This document shows positions 44,441-51,819 of a DNA stretch of 64,000 nt, piece by piece (positions within the stretch are counted from its first letter, which is position 1; each line of letters opens with the position of its first letter). The notes below the pieces were generated by a model, which saw nothing but the letters and a program-made list of their open reading frames with translations, ran no database searches and was not told where the DNA came from. This DNA is from CAILZL01 sp035548495 (GTDB lineage Bacteria; Pseudomonadota; Gammaproteobacteria; Steroidobacterales; Steroidobacteraceae), in the NCBI GenBank assembly GCA_035548495.1, contig DASZSV010000026.1:1-64000 (forward strand). Direction: 5' to 3'. A program made the translations under genes and the position numbers.

Positions 44441-44502
44441 CATCGACCAGGCAATTTCTCTGTTGCAGTTGCGGGTTGCTTTAACCTGCGCGAGGTACAT
44501 TC

Positions 44503-46146
44503 ATGACGCAACGTACGTCCCTCTGCCTGTCATTCTGTTTGATCTTGTTGGCATTGCTGTCCGCTGTGGCCCGAGGCGATTCATCGGCAACATCACAATA
44601 TCCTGTTACGCCACAAATTGAATTCAAGGAATTGTATGGTGCAGTTGAACAGGCGCATGTCTTTCCCGACAGCAAGACCTTTGCCGATGCCATTCCAAAA
44701 ACGTCGCCACAAAGTATCTTGACGGATTATGAAGAGCACAAACCAGATGGTGATGCGGCGCTGAAGGAGTTTGTTGCTGAACATTTTGATTTGCCGCAAC
44801 CGTCTACCGCCATCACATTGAAACCATCAACGAGCATTGCCGGACACATTGATGCGCTGTGGCCGCTGCTGACGCGCACTACGATTACTGTGCCGAAGTA
44901 TTCTTCGCTGCTGGCATTGCCCGCGCCCTATGTGGTGCCGGGCGGAAGATTTCGCGAGATGTACTACTGGGATTCCTATTTCACCATGCTGGGACTGGAA
45001 GCCAGCGGCCAGCACGATGCTGTCGTCAATATGGTGAATGATTTCGCGTATCTGATAAACACCTATGGTCATGTTCCCAATGGCACGCGGAGTTATTACT
45101 TAAGCCGCTCACAACCGCCATTCTTCTTTGCCATGGTGGGCTTGCTGTCACCAGATAATCCAGCGAAGGCATATGCACATTATCTGCCGCAGTTGAAGCG
45201 GGAGTATGCGTTCTGGATGCAAGGTGCGGACGATCTCAAAGACGGTGAGGCACATCGTCGTGTTGTTGCGCTCGCTGACCATGTCGTCCTGAATCGCTAC
45301 TGGGATGATCTGGCGCTACCGCGTGATGAGTCGTATGCGGAAGACACGGCACTTGCAAACAACGGCAAGCGCAACGAGGCGCAACTTTATCGTGATATTC
45401 GCGCCGCAGCGGAAAGCGGCTGGGATTTCAGCTCGCGCTGGTTCAAGGATGGTCAAACGCTGGCAACCATTGAGACCACTTCCATCATTCCGGTTGATCT
45501 GAACAGTCTGTTGTACGGACTGGAAAATGCCATTCATGATGGCTGTGAGGCGGTGGGCGACAAACAATGCGCAAAAGAGTTTGCCGAACATGCTGCCGCA
45601 CGTCGCGCGGCGATGAGCAAGTACTTGTGGAATGATGCTGACAGCGTGTTTTTTGATTACAACTGGCAAACAAAGCAACCCATGCCGTCGCTAACGGCAG
45701 CGACGTTGTATCCGCTATTCACCGGTGTGGCAACCAATGATCAGGCATCAAAGATGGCGGACACGGTGACCAAACAATTGCTCAAGCAAGGCGGCGTAGT
45801 TACAACGTTGATCAACACCGGACAACAATGGGATGCGCCCAACGGCTGGGCGCCGCTGCAATGGCTGGCAGTGGATGGATTCAATCATTACAAGTTGTCC
45901 AATACTGCACGCTTGATCGCCTGCCGCTGGATGGTGACGGTGAATAGCGTCTATGACGAAAAAGGAAAGCTTGTTGAAAAGTACAATGTGGTTGATCCAG
46001 TGCACGGCGCCGGTGGCGGCGAGTATCCACTGCAGGATGGCTTTGGCTGGACCAACGGCGTGATGCGCAAGTTGATGGTGATGTATCCGGCGGAGGCGAA
46101 GTTCAGGAAGATTGAGCAGTGTGACGTGAAGGTTGGACTGCATTAG
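44503..46146 (+). CDS. treA: Periplasmic trehalase (GH37)
   Basis: A 547-residue glycoside hydrolase of family 37 that splits trehalose into two glucoses. A signal peptide (ALLSAVARGDSSA end) puts it in the periplasm. Both family signatures are present: PGGRFREMYYWDSYFTMLGL and QQWDAPNGWAPLQWLAVDGF. QIEFKELYGAVEQAHVFPDSKTFADA is the typical N-terminus, and the Glu-containing end GGGEYPLQDGFGWTNGV carries a catalytic residue. Next to edd and glk it would feed glucose into the Entner-Doudoroff route. Confidence 0.95.
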   Translation: MTQRTSLCLSFCLILLALLSAVARGDSSATSQYPVTPQIEFKELYGAVEQAHVFPDSKTFADAIPKTSPQSILTDYEEHKPDGDAALKEFVAEHFDLPQPSTAITLKPSTSIAGHIDALWPLLTRTTITVPKYSSLLALPAPYVVPGGRFREMYYWDSYFTMLGLEASGQHDAVVNMVNDFAYLINTYGHVPNGTRSYYLSRSQPPFFFAMVGLLSPDNPAKAYAHYLPQLKREYAFWMQGADDLKDGEAHRRVVALADHVVLNRYWDDLALPRDESYAEDTALANNGKRNEAQLYRDIRAAAESGWDFSSRWFKDGQTLATIETTSIIPVDLNSLLYGLENAIHDGCEAVGDKQCAKEFAEHAAARRAAMSKYLWNDADSVFFDYNWQTKQPMPSLTAATLYPLFTGVATNDQASKMADTVTKQLLKQGGVVTTLINTGQQWDAPNGWAPLQWLAVDGFNHYKLSNTARLIACRWMVTVNSVYDEKGKLVEKYNVVDPVHGAGGGEYPLQDGFGWTNGVMRKLMVMYPAEAKFRKIEQCDVKVGLH

Positions 46147-46164
46147 CTTGGCGGGGTGTTGCGC

Positions 46165-46542
46165 TCAAGGATTGAAGGCTCTGAGCTTTAATTCTTTGAT
46201 GGCTTTGAAATGCTTTGTATTGCTGCTGCAAAGTGGCAGATTATTTTCCACTGCCGTTGCGGCAATGATGGCGTCGCCCGCCCGCAGTCCATGAGTGACC
46301 GCATATTCCTCAATATACACGGCCGCGCGATGGCCGATGTTTTCAGTTAACGGCAACACCTTGAATTCAAAATCCTTCAAAAAATCAATTGTGCGATCAT
46401 GCTGGGATTTATTTCTTGCGCCTTGCAGCAACTCCAGGTAGGTCTGCAACGACAGTAAACGCTGATCCTCTTTCTCCATCAGCCTGGCTGCTTTGACGTT
46501 GCCGTGCTGAACCCAGATAAAGATGTCCGTATCAAAAATCAT
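46165..46542 (-). CDS. PIN-domain toxin (VapC-like)
   Basis: A 125-residue PIN-domain ribonuclease toxin. It starts MIFDTDIFIWVQHG (first acidic residues), has LSLQTYLELLQGARN (conserved Glu), then GLRAGDAIIAATAVENNLPLCSSNTKHF with the Asp pair, giving the four-acid metal site. ATG 46542 gives the normal N-terminus; the longer frame to 46602 extends into the antitoxin gene. It overlaps the antitoxin stop by 11 bases, as coupled pairs do. It likely cleaves tRNA or mRNA under stress. Confidence 0.88.
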   Translation of the reverse strand: MIFDTDIFIWVQHGNVKAARLMEKEDQRLLSLQTYLELLQGARNKSQHDRTIDFLKDFEFKVLPLTENIGHRAAVYIEEYAVTHGLRAGDAIIAATAVENNLPLCSSNTKHFKAIKELKLRAFNP

Positions 46543-46777
46543 CACGATACCGTCCGCCACGCAGCGAATCCATTTCTCGTGCAACAGACTTGCGGGAGGC
46601 ATTCATGTTAAAAAACGGATGATCTGCCATTCTGACTTTGCCACGGTCGCGAACGCCTTGTGCCTTTAGCACGCCTTTCAATTTGCCGTGATACAGAATG
46701 CTTACGTCCTCATTACGCTCCAGCGCTTTGAGCACATCATTCATCTTGTATCGCAAATCCACCACGCTTACTTTCAT
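46532..46777 (-). CDS. Phd/YefM-type antitoxin
   Basis: An 81-residue antitoxin (MKVSVVDLRYKMNDVLKALERNEDVSILYHGKLKGVLK...) with the Phd/YefM N-terminal fold that binds DNA and a C-terminal part that wraps the toxin. GGAGG at 46783-46787 lies five bases before ATG 46777. A longer frame from TTG 46789 overlaps the ribosome site and is unlikely. A perfect palindrome (46788-46816) sits directly upstream, so it probably represses its own operon. Confidence 0.88.
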   Translation of the reverse strand: MKVSVVDLRYKMNDVLKALERNEDVSILYHGKLKGVLKAQGVRDRGKVRMADHPFFNMNASRKSVAREMDSLRGGRYRDDF

Positions 46778-46787
46778 GGTTTCCTCC

Positions 46788-46816
46788 AAATATGTATAGC
46801 GAGACTATACATATTT
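46788..46816. promoter_or_regulatory. Operator palindrome of the toxin-antitoxin operon
   Basis: AAATATGTATAG (46788-46799), spacer CGAGA, CTATACATATTT (46805-46816): perfect 12-base inverted arms just upstream of the antitoxin ribosome site. It also holds TATACAT, a good -10-like sequence on the - strand. It is the expected site for antitoxin autorepression. Confidence 0.85.
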
Positions 46817-46893
46817 ATGCAGGTTGGCAAGTTCTGGACAGAACGCCGGAAAATTGGCGGTAGTTAAAGAGGCGAAAGCTGGGTTATCGCCAA

Positions 46894-47436
46894 CTACTCC
46901 CCAAAATACCCCGCCGGAAATTTTTCGGTAATGATGCCCATGGGTTTGCCGTTGGTGTAGAGCATGTAAGTTCGTGACAGCAGTTCTGATTGCGGATTAA
47001 TGCCGAGATGTGCGGCAACATCGGTATTGCGCTCGCGGCGATATTCAATGATCTCGCGATGGGTTTCCAGCTTGGCTTCGCGCCACAACAGGCCGATGGG
47101 AATATTGGTGGTTTCCAGCTTCAACCGCATGTCAGCTGGCAGGCGTTCCATCACAAAGTAGGATTCCGCATAGATATAACTCTTGCTGCCGCATAGCAGG
47201 ATGATGCGCTTCAACAATGCATTGTTGTCTGCCGTTTGCAGTATGCGTTGCACCTCAGGTGGAACGACATTGTTTGTGACGATATGGTTTTCGATTTTCT
47301 TCACGCTGATGCTTTCGCCGGTGTAAAGCTCAACCAACTGAGTCACTGTGCCGTCGGTGACCAGCAATACTTTTTGAAATAACGACAGTGAGGGGTCGTG
47401 AACGACGGACGCATCAAGAGTGGGGGAATTGTTCAT
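46894..47436 (-). CDS. Chorismate-lyase-like DUF98 protein
   Basis: A 180-residue protein of the DUF98 group, related to UbiC chorismate lyase (4-hydroxybenzoate synthesis). Family blocks are VELYTGESISVKKIENHIV, YIYAESYFVMERLPADMRLKLETTNIPIGLLWREAKLETHREIIEYRRER and LSRTYMLYTNGKPMGIITEKFP. Conserved Arg and Glu that bind the ring acid in UbiC can be placed in the second block. It overlaps the TMEM175-like gene by 4 bases and lies downstream of it. A quinone-precursor or other aromatic acid role is possible; the true substrate is unknown. Confidence 0.75.
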   Translation of the reverse strand: MNNSPTLDASVVHDPSLSLFQKVLLVTDGTVTQLVELYTGESISVKKIENHIVTNNVVPPEVQRILQTADNNALLKRIILLCGSKSYIYAESYFVMERLPADMRLKLETTNIPIGLLWREAKLETHREIIEYRRERNTDVAAHLGINPQSELLSRTYMLYTNGKPMGIITEKFPAGYFGE

Positions 47437-48044
47437 GCTTCGCTACTGTTGTCTGCAACGCGTTCAATGCGCAAGTCCGGCACTACCCACATCAAGGCCA
47501 CGGTCAGGTAGATGACACCGGAGATCAGTACATGAACGAAGGCCAGTGGAATGGCGATGACATAAAAGACCACGGATATCTTGCCTTTGAAATCATCACC
47601 GATGGCCTTGCCAAGCGTTGAATCCCTGCCATGCCGCGCCAGCAGTGCGCGCACCAGGATGAAATAAGCAATGCCGGAAAACAACAGCACCACACCATAG
47701 GTGGCAACCGGCAGCGATTCAAAATGATTTTCGCCCATCCATGCAGTGGCAAACGGCACCAGCGATAACCAGAACAACAAGTGCATGTTGGCCCACAGGA
47801 TGCGGCCATCGACATGCTGCACCACATGCAGCAAGTGATGATGGTTGTTCCAGTAGATGGCGATGAAGGTAAAGCTGAAAACGTAACTCAATATCACCGG
47901 CCACATGGCGCACAGCGCCGCCAGCGATACGTCATGCGGCACTTTCAGTTCCAGCACCATGATGGTGATGATGATGGCGAGCACGCCGTCGCTGAACGCT
48001 TCCAGCCGGTTCTTGCCCATGGGGCGTTTGTGGGAATGTTCCAT
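47433..48044 (-). CDS. TMEM175-family potassium channel-like protein
   Basis: A membrane protein of about 203 residues of the DUF1211/TMEM175 family. The first helix has the signature RLEAFSDGVLAIIITIMVLELKVP. The remaining helices (VILSYVFSFTFIAIYW, ANMHLLFWLSLVPFATAWM, YGVVLLFSGIAYFILV, VVFYVIAIPLAFVHVLISGVIYL) make a six-segment unit. Bacterial members form tetrameric K+ channels. A longer start (GTG 48071) is possible; ATG 48044 gives the usual N-terminus. It is coupled to the DUF98 gene. Confidence 0.85.
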   Translation of the reverse strand: MEHSHKRPMGKNRLEAFSDGVLAIIITIMVLELKVPHDVSLAALCAMWPVILSYVFSFTFIAIYWNNHHHLLHVVQHVDGRILWANMHLLFWLSLVPFATAWMGENHFESLPVATYGVVLLFSGIAYFILVRALLARHGRDSTLGKAIGDDFKGKISVVFYVIAIPLAFVHVLISGVIYLTVALMWVVPDLRIERVADNSSEA

Positions 48045-48116
48045 GCTGTTTATCTGTTCGGTTGCCGGCACTCATTCTTGTCAGGATGATGATGACATAT
48101 GAGCATCATGAAGTGC

Positions 48117-48405
48117 CATTCCCGCGGAAGCGGGAATCCAGTAATTTGCGCGTTCACCCTGAGGTCTTCGAAGGGTGTCAAGATTAAATGAATGGTGTCC
48201 ACGTTGGTAAATCAGAGCTCACGATGAACGTGCAAACCCCTCACCCCGGTCCCGTCGAAGGCGACTCCGTGTCCGACTCCGGCCAGTGCCGTCCTGCACT
48301 GGCGTTCGCTCGGCATCATGACAGGTTAAGTGTCATGATTGAGGCATCCTCGCTCACCCCGCAAGGGGCGAGGGAAGGAAGAGAATCCGCTTTCGCGGGA
48401 ATGAC
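48117..48405. repeat. Repeat-rich intergenic region, families B and C
   Basis: A family B copy (48117-48142, CATTCCCGCGGAAGCGGG...) and its inverted partner (48383-48405) flank a family C fragment (48151-48182) and a GC-rich stem near 48354-48376 (CTCACCCC, GCAA, GGGGCGAG). The gap 48072-48449 holds no gene I can support. Confidence 0.6.
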
Positions 48406-48449
48406 AATGGCGCGTCTTTCAATCAACAAGAGGTCTTGATATTGCGGCG

Positions 48450-49391
48450 CTAAATCTCCGCGTCGGTGCCTTCGTTGATGCCTTCGAACAAAGGTGTGCT
48501 GAGATAGCGTTCCGCAGTATCCGGCAACATGGCGAGGATCACAGAGTTCTTCGGTGCACTCTGTGCCACCTGCAGCGCAGCGGCAAAGGTTGCACCGGAA
48601 GAAATGCCACAGAAAATGCCTTCCTTGGTGGCCAGTGAACGCGCAGTGCCAATGGCTTCATCATCGGTCACGGTCAAAATATCATCAGGCACGCTGCGAT
48701 CCAGCACACCGGGTACAAAGTCCGGTGTCCAGCCCTGAATTTTGTGCGGTTTGAATTCCGCCCCTTTCAGCAACGCGGCATTGGCGGGTTCGCAGGCAAT
48801 GATCTTGATGTCCGGACGCGCCTTCTTGAGCATCTGTCCTGCACCGGTGAGGGTGCCGCCCGTGCCCCAGCCACTCACCCAGAAGTCCAATCGCTTGCCG
48901 GCGAAGTCACTGAGAATTTCTGGTCCCGTGGTGTTGCGGTGATATTCAGGATTGGCAGGATTTTCAAATTGACTGGCGAGAAACCAGCCATGTTTTTCTG
49001 CAAGTTCTTTGGCTTTCCTCACCATGCCGGTGCCGCGTTCGGCGGCCGGCGTGAGTACAACCTTGGCGCCCAGTGCGCGCATGATCTTGCGGCGTTCGAT
49101 AGAAAAACTTTCCGCCATCGTGGCAACAAAGGGATAACCCTTGGCAGCGCAGACCATTGCGAGTGCAATGCCGGTGTTACCGGAAGTGGCTTCCACCACG
49201 GTCTGGCCTGGCTTCAACGTGCCGCGCCGTTCTGCATCTTCAATGATCGCGATCGCAAGACGATCCTTCACTGATGACAATGGATTGAAGAATTCGCACT
49301 TCACATACATGGTGACATGCATGGGTGCGAGACGATTGATCTTTACAATGGGCGTGCGGCCGATGGTGCCAAGTATGTTGTCGTAAATCAT
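48450..49391 (-). CDS. cysK: Cysteine synthase
   Basis: A 313-residue PLP enzyme making L-cysteine from O-acetylserine and sulfide. The PLP Lys is in NPLSSVKDRLA. The substrate loop is VEATSGNTGIALA, and VSGWGTGGTLTGAGQMLK and GIFCGISSGATFAAAL complete the fold. ATG 49391 is the family start (MIYDNILGTIGRTPIVKINRL); the longer frame adds 29 unrelated residues. The pattern is closer to CysK than CysM, although the two are hard to separate by eye. It is monocistronic. Confidence 0.9.
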   Translation of the reverse strand: MIYDNILGTIGRTPIVKINRLAPMHVTMYVKCEFFNPLSSVKDRLAIAIIEDAERRGTLKPGQTVVEATSGNTGIALAMVCAAKGYPFVATMAESFSIERRKIMRALGAKVVLTPAAERGTGMVRKAKELAEKHGWFLASQFENPANPEYHRNTTGPEILSDFAGKRLDFWVSGWGTGGTLTGAGQMLKKARPDIKIIACEPANAALLKGAEFKPHKIQGWTPDFVPGVLDRSVPDDILTVTDDEAIGTARSLATKEGIFCGISSGATFAAALQVAQSAPKNSVILAMLPDTAERYLSTPLFEGINEGTDAEI

Positions 49392-49512
49392 GTAAGTCTC
49401 CCGGCTTGCAGTGATGGCGAAGCATTGTTCATCAGACAGGAAAGGCGCTGAGTATATCGCTGTAACGTGTTTCAACAAACCCGCGAGTATTAGCTTGCGG
49501 TCATCTTCCGTG

Positions 49513-50013
49513 TTAACTCAGCGGAATGCCCGCCCGGATGCGCTCCTGAAGCTGCTGGTTGATGGTAATCGCCGCCTGTTTGCCATTGCCCATTTGCGTC
49601 ACCAGAATCTCGCTGTCCTTGGTAAAGCGATGGCGTATCTGCACCGTGTACGAACGCGCCAGCCAGTTCATGAAGCCATTGAAGAATACAGCCTCATCCA
49701 GATCGCGCCACTTGACGCCGGACACGCCGCGCTTCCACGGCAGCACACCGGAATACAACCACACGCCGACATCATCGTAGTACAGGTGAAAACTGCGCAA
49801 CCACAGCCAGCGATAGATGATCAATGTCATTGCCAGCAGCCAGATGATGGCAATGGGTTTCCAGTAGGTGTTTTTCCAATACAATGCGGCGATGACCAGC
49901 GCAGTGATGATGATGCCGCGCAACAGCGTGCCTGCATATGCCACCCACGACTTGTGGCACAGTGTGATCGCATTGCGATTGATGGTGCCGGATACATCCT
50001 GATCTTGCTGCAT
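49513..50013 (-). CDS. Membrane protein with PH-like domain
   Basis: A 166-residue protein with two adjacent hydrophobic segments (SWVAYAGTLLRGIIITALVIAALYW and KPIAIIWLLAMTLIIYRWLWL), then a soluble domain (FHLYYDDVGVWLYSGVLPWKRGVSGVKWRDLDEAVF) resembling bacterial PH-like (DUF304) domains that follow membrane hairpins. ATG 50013 is preferred; the longer frame overlaps trmL. It is divergent from trmL with 41 bases between starts, so promoters overlap. The function is unknown. Confidence 0.65.
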   Translation of the reverse strand: MQQDQDVSGTINRNAITLCHKSWVAYAGTLLRGIIITALVIAALYWKNTYWKPIAIIWLLAMTLIIYRWLWLRSFHLYYDDVGVWLYSGVLPWKRGVSGVKWRDLDEAVFFNGFMNWLARSYTVQIRHRFTKDSEILVTQMGNGKQAAITINQQLQERIRAGIPLS

Positions 50014-50054
50014 GAGAGTCTGTTGATTATTGATGAATCTGTTTCCGAGCCTGT

Positions 50055-50519
50055 ATGTTCCATATTGTCCTATTCGAACCCGAAATTCCACCCAACACCG
50101 GCAACATTATCCGCCTCAGCGCCAATGCCGGTGCAACGCTGCATCTCATTGAGCCGCTGGGCTTTGATGTCAGCGAGAAGTCCTTGCGCCGTGCCGGACT
50201 GGATTACCATCAACTGACCCACATGAAACTATGGAAATCACTGGACGACTGTCTGCTGTCACTGCAACCGTCGCGCTGGTTTGCGGTATCCACACGTGGC
50301 ACGGTGCGCTATGACAGCGTTGGCTATCAGCATGGCGATGTGCTGGTGTTCGGTCCGGAAACCCGCGGGTTGCCAATGGAGATTATTGAACGTTGCGTTG
50401 TGTCACAGCGATTGCGCATTCCCATGCTGCCCGGCAATCGCAGTCTGAACCTGTCCAACGCAGTGGCAGTGATTGTTTACGAAGCATGGCGCCAGCATGA
50501 CTTTGCCGGTGGTGCGTGA
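50055..50519 (+). CDS. trmL: tRNA (cytidine/uridine-34-2'-O)-methyltransferase TrmL
   Basis: A 154-residue SPOUT methyltransferase that methylates the wobble ribose in tRNA-Leu isoacceptors. The knotted C-terminal fold is visible as VLVFGPETRGLPMEIIERC and then RSLNLSNAVAVIVYEAWRQ. The N-terminus MFHIVLFEPEIPPNTGNIIRLSANAGATLHLIEPLGF is diagnostic. The length matches E. coli TrmL. It is divergent from the PH-like membrane gene. Confidence 0.93.
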   Translation: MFHIVLFEPEIPPNTGNIIRLSANAGATLHLIEPLGFDVSEKSLRRAGLDYHQLTHMKLWKSLDDCLLSLQPSRWFAVSTRGTVRYDSVGYQHGDVLVFGPETRGLPMEIIERCVVSQRLRIPMLPGNRSLNLSNAVAVIVYEAWRQHDFAGGA

Positions 50520-50673
50520 GACGTATGAGATACACCGGATTCATTTGCCAACGACAATGATTTGGAACACCATTCGGTTTGGAACCGGGCCCAGCAATGA
50601 CACTTGCGGCATTTTGATAACGGTTCACGTGTGGTTTGCTGTCAATAACAATTCTTTCTGAGTGGAGGCGATG

Positions 50674-51618
50674 ATGGAAACTTCGATTCTCGGTGGCGCG
50701 GGCGGCATTGTCTTGCTGTTCATATTAATTGTGATTGTGATGGGTTCTTTTTTTACCGTGCAGACTGCACATGCAGGTATCGTGCAACGATTGGGAAAGT
50801 TTTCCCGCATTGCCAGCCCCGGATTGAATTTCAAGATCCCGTTGATCGAAACTGTGGTACGAAAAATCAGTCTGCAGGTTCAGCAACTGGATGTGAGAGT
50901 GGAAACCAAAACCAAGGACAATGTGTTCGTGCAGATTCCGATCTCCGTGCAATACCAGGTGATTCCCGACAAGGTGTACGACGCGTTCTACAAGTTGTCC
51001 GATCCCATCAAGCAGATCGAATCCTTTGTGTACAACGTCATTCTCGGCCATGTGCCGAAGATGACACTGGATCAGACCTTCGAGCAGCAAGCCCAGATTG
51101 CCATCGACGTCAAAGACAGTCTCGATGCATCCATGAAGGAATTCGGTTATTCGATTGCCAAATCATTGATCACGGATATCGTTCCTGACGACAAAGTGAA
51201 AGCGGCGATGAATGACATCAATGCCGCTGCACGTGAGCGTGAGGCCACCGTGTCGCGCGCCGAAACCGAAAAACTGTTGCTGGTGAAAAAAGCCGAAGCC
51301 GAAGCGGAATCCAAGAAGTTGCAGGGTGAAGGTATTGCCAATCAGCGTACTGCAATCATTGAGGGCCTGCGCGAATCGGTGACACGCTTTTCCGCGGCGG
51401 TGTCGGGTGCTTCTGCACAGGATGCCATGATGATGGTGCTGATGACGCAGTACTTCGATACCTTGAAAGAAATCGCCGGCGGCAATCGCAGCAACACGGT
51501 AATGATGCCGCATTCGCCCAATGCGTTGAATGACTTATTTGCACAATTCCGCGATGCGATTATTACTGGCAATGTGGCATCTGCGGCAACCACGGACGCG
51601 GTGGCACCCGGACGTTAG
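50674..51618 (+). CDS. SPFH/stomatin-like membrane protein
   Basis: A protein of about 314 residues with an N-terminal membrane segment (GGIVLLFILIVIVMGSFF), an SPFH domain (VQTAHAGIVQRLGKFSRIASPGLNFKIPLIETV and VQQLDVRVETKTKDNVFVQIPISVQYQV) and a long coiled-coil region rich in Glu, Ala and Lys (EREATVSRAETEKLLLVKKAEAEAESKKLQGEG). It resembles plant HIR and bacterial YbbK/QmcA-type proteins that organise membrane microdomains. ATG 50674 follows GGAGG by five bases, so it is preferred to ATG 50671. No NfeD partner is nearby. Confidence 0.88.
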   Translation: METSILGGAGGIVLLFILIVIVMGSFFTVQTAHAGIVQRLGKFSRIASPGLNFKIPLIETVVRKISLQVQQLDVRVETKTKDNVFVQIPISVQYQVIPDKVYDAFYKLSDPIKQIESFVYNVILGHVPKMTLDQTFEQQAQIAIDVKDSLDASMKEFGYSIAKSLITDIVPDDKVKAAMNDINAAAREREATVSRAETEKLLLVKKAEAEAESKKLQGEGIANQRTAIIEGLRESVTRFSAAVSGASAQDAMMMVLMTQYFDTLKEIAGGNRSNTVMMPHSPNALNDLFAQFRDAIITGNVASAATTDAVAPGR

Positions 51619-51671
51619 TCAGGCAATTAGACGCCAGAGCGGCGACTGTCATCAGCTCGGCAGAAGATATT

Positions 51672-51694
51672 CCCTCTCCCTTGATGGGAGAGGG
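51672..51694. repeat. Palindromic intergenic repeat, family A copy 3
   Basis: CCCTCTCCC, loop TTGAT, GGGAGAGGG: a perfect 9-base-pair stem, compensatory to the copies at 18300 and 23513 (both arms differ at matching positions). A related CTCTCACAAGGAGCGAGAG stretch lies at about 51744-51762. Confidence 0.75.
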
Positions 51695-51819
51695 TGGGGA
51701 ACATGGCAATCAGTTGAAGTCTTGATCCCCGCTTTCTGTCTCTCTCACAAGGAGCGAGAGGACGTGTCTGTTAAGTTGGCTGATTTTAAACGTCTTCTCC
51801 ATTGTTCGACAGATCAGAC

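Noticed and set aside
48188..48439. A + strand frame of 83 residues in the repeat-rich gap.
   Set aside because: It consists of translated repeats and has no ribosome site or family match.
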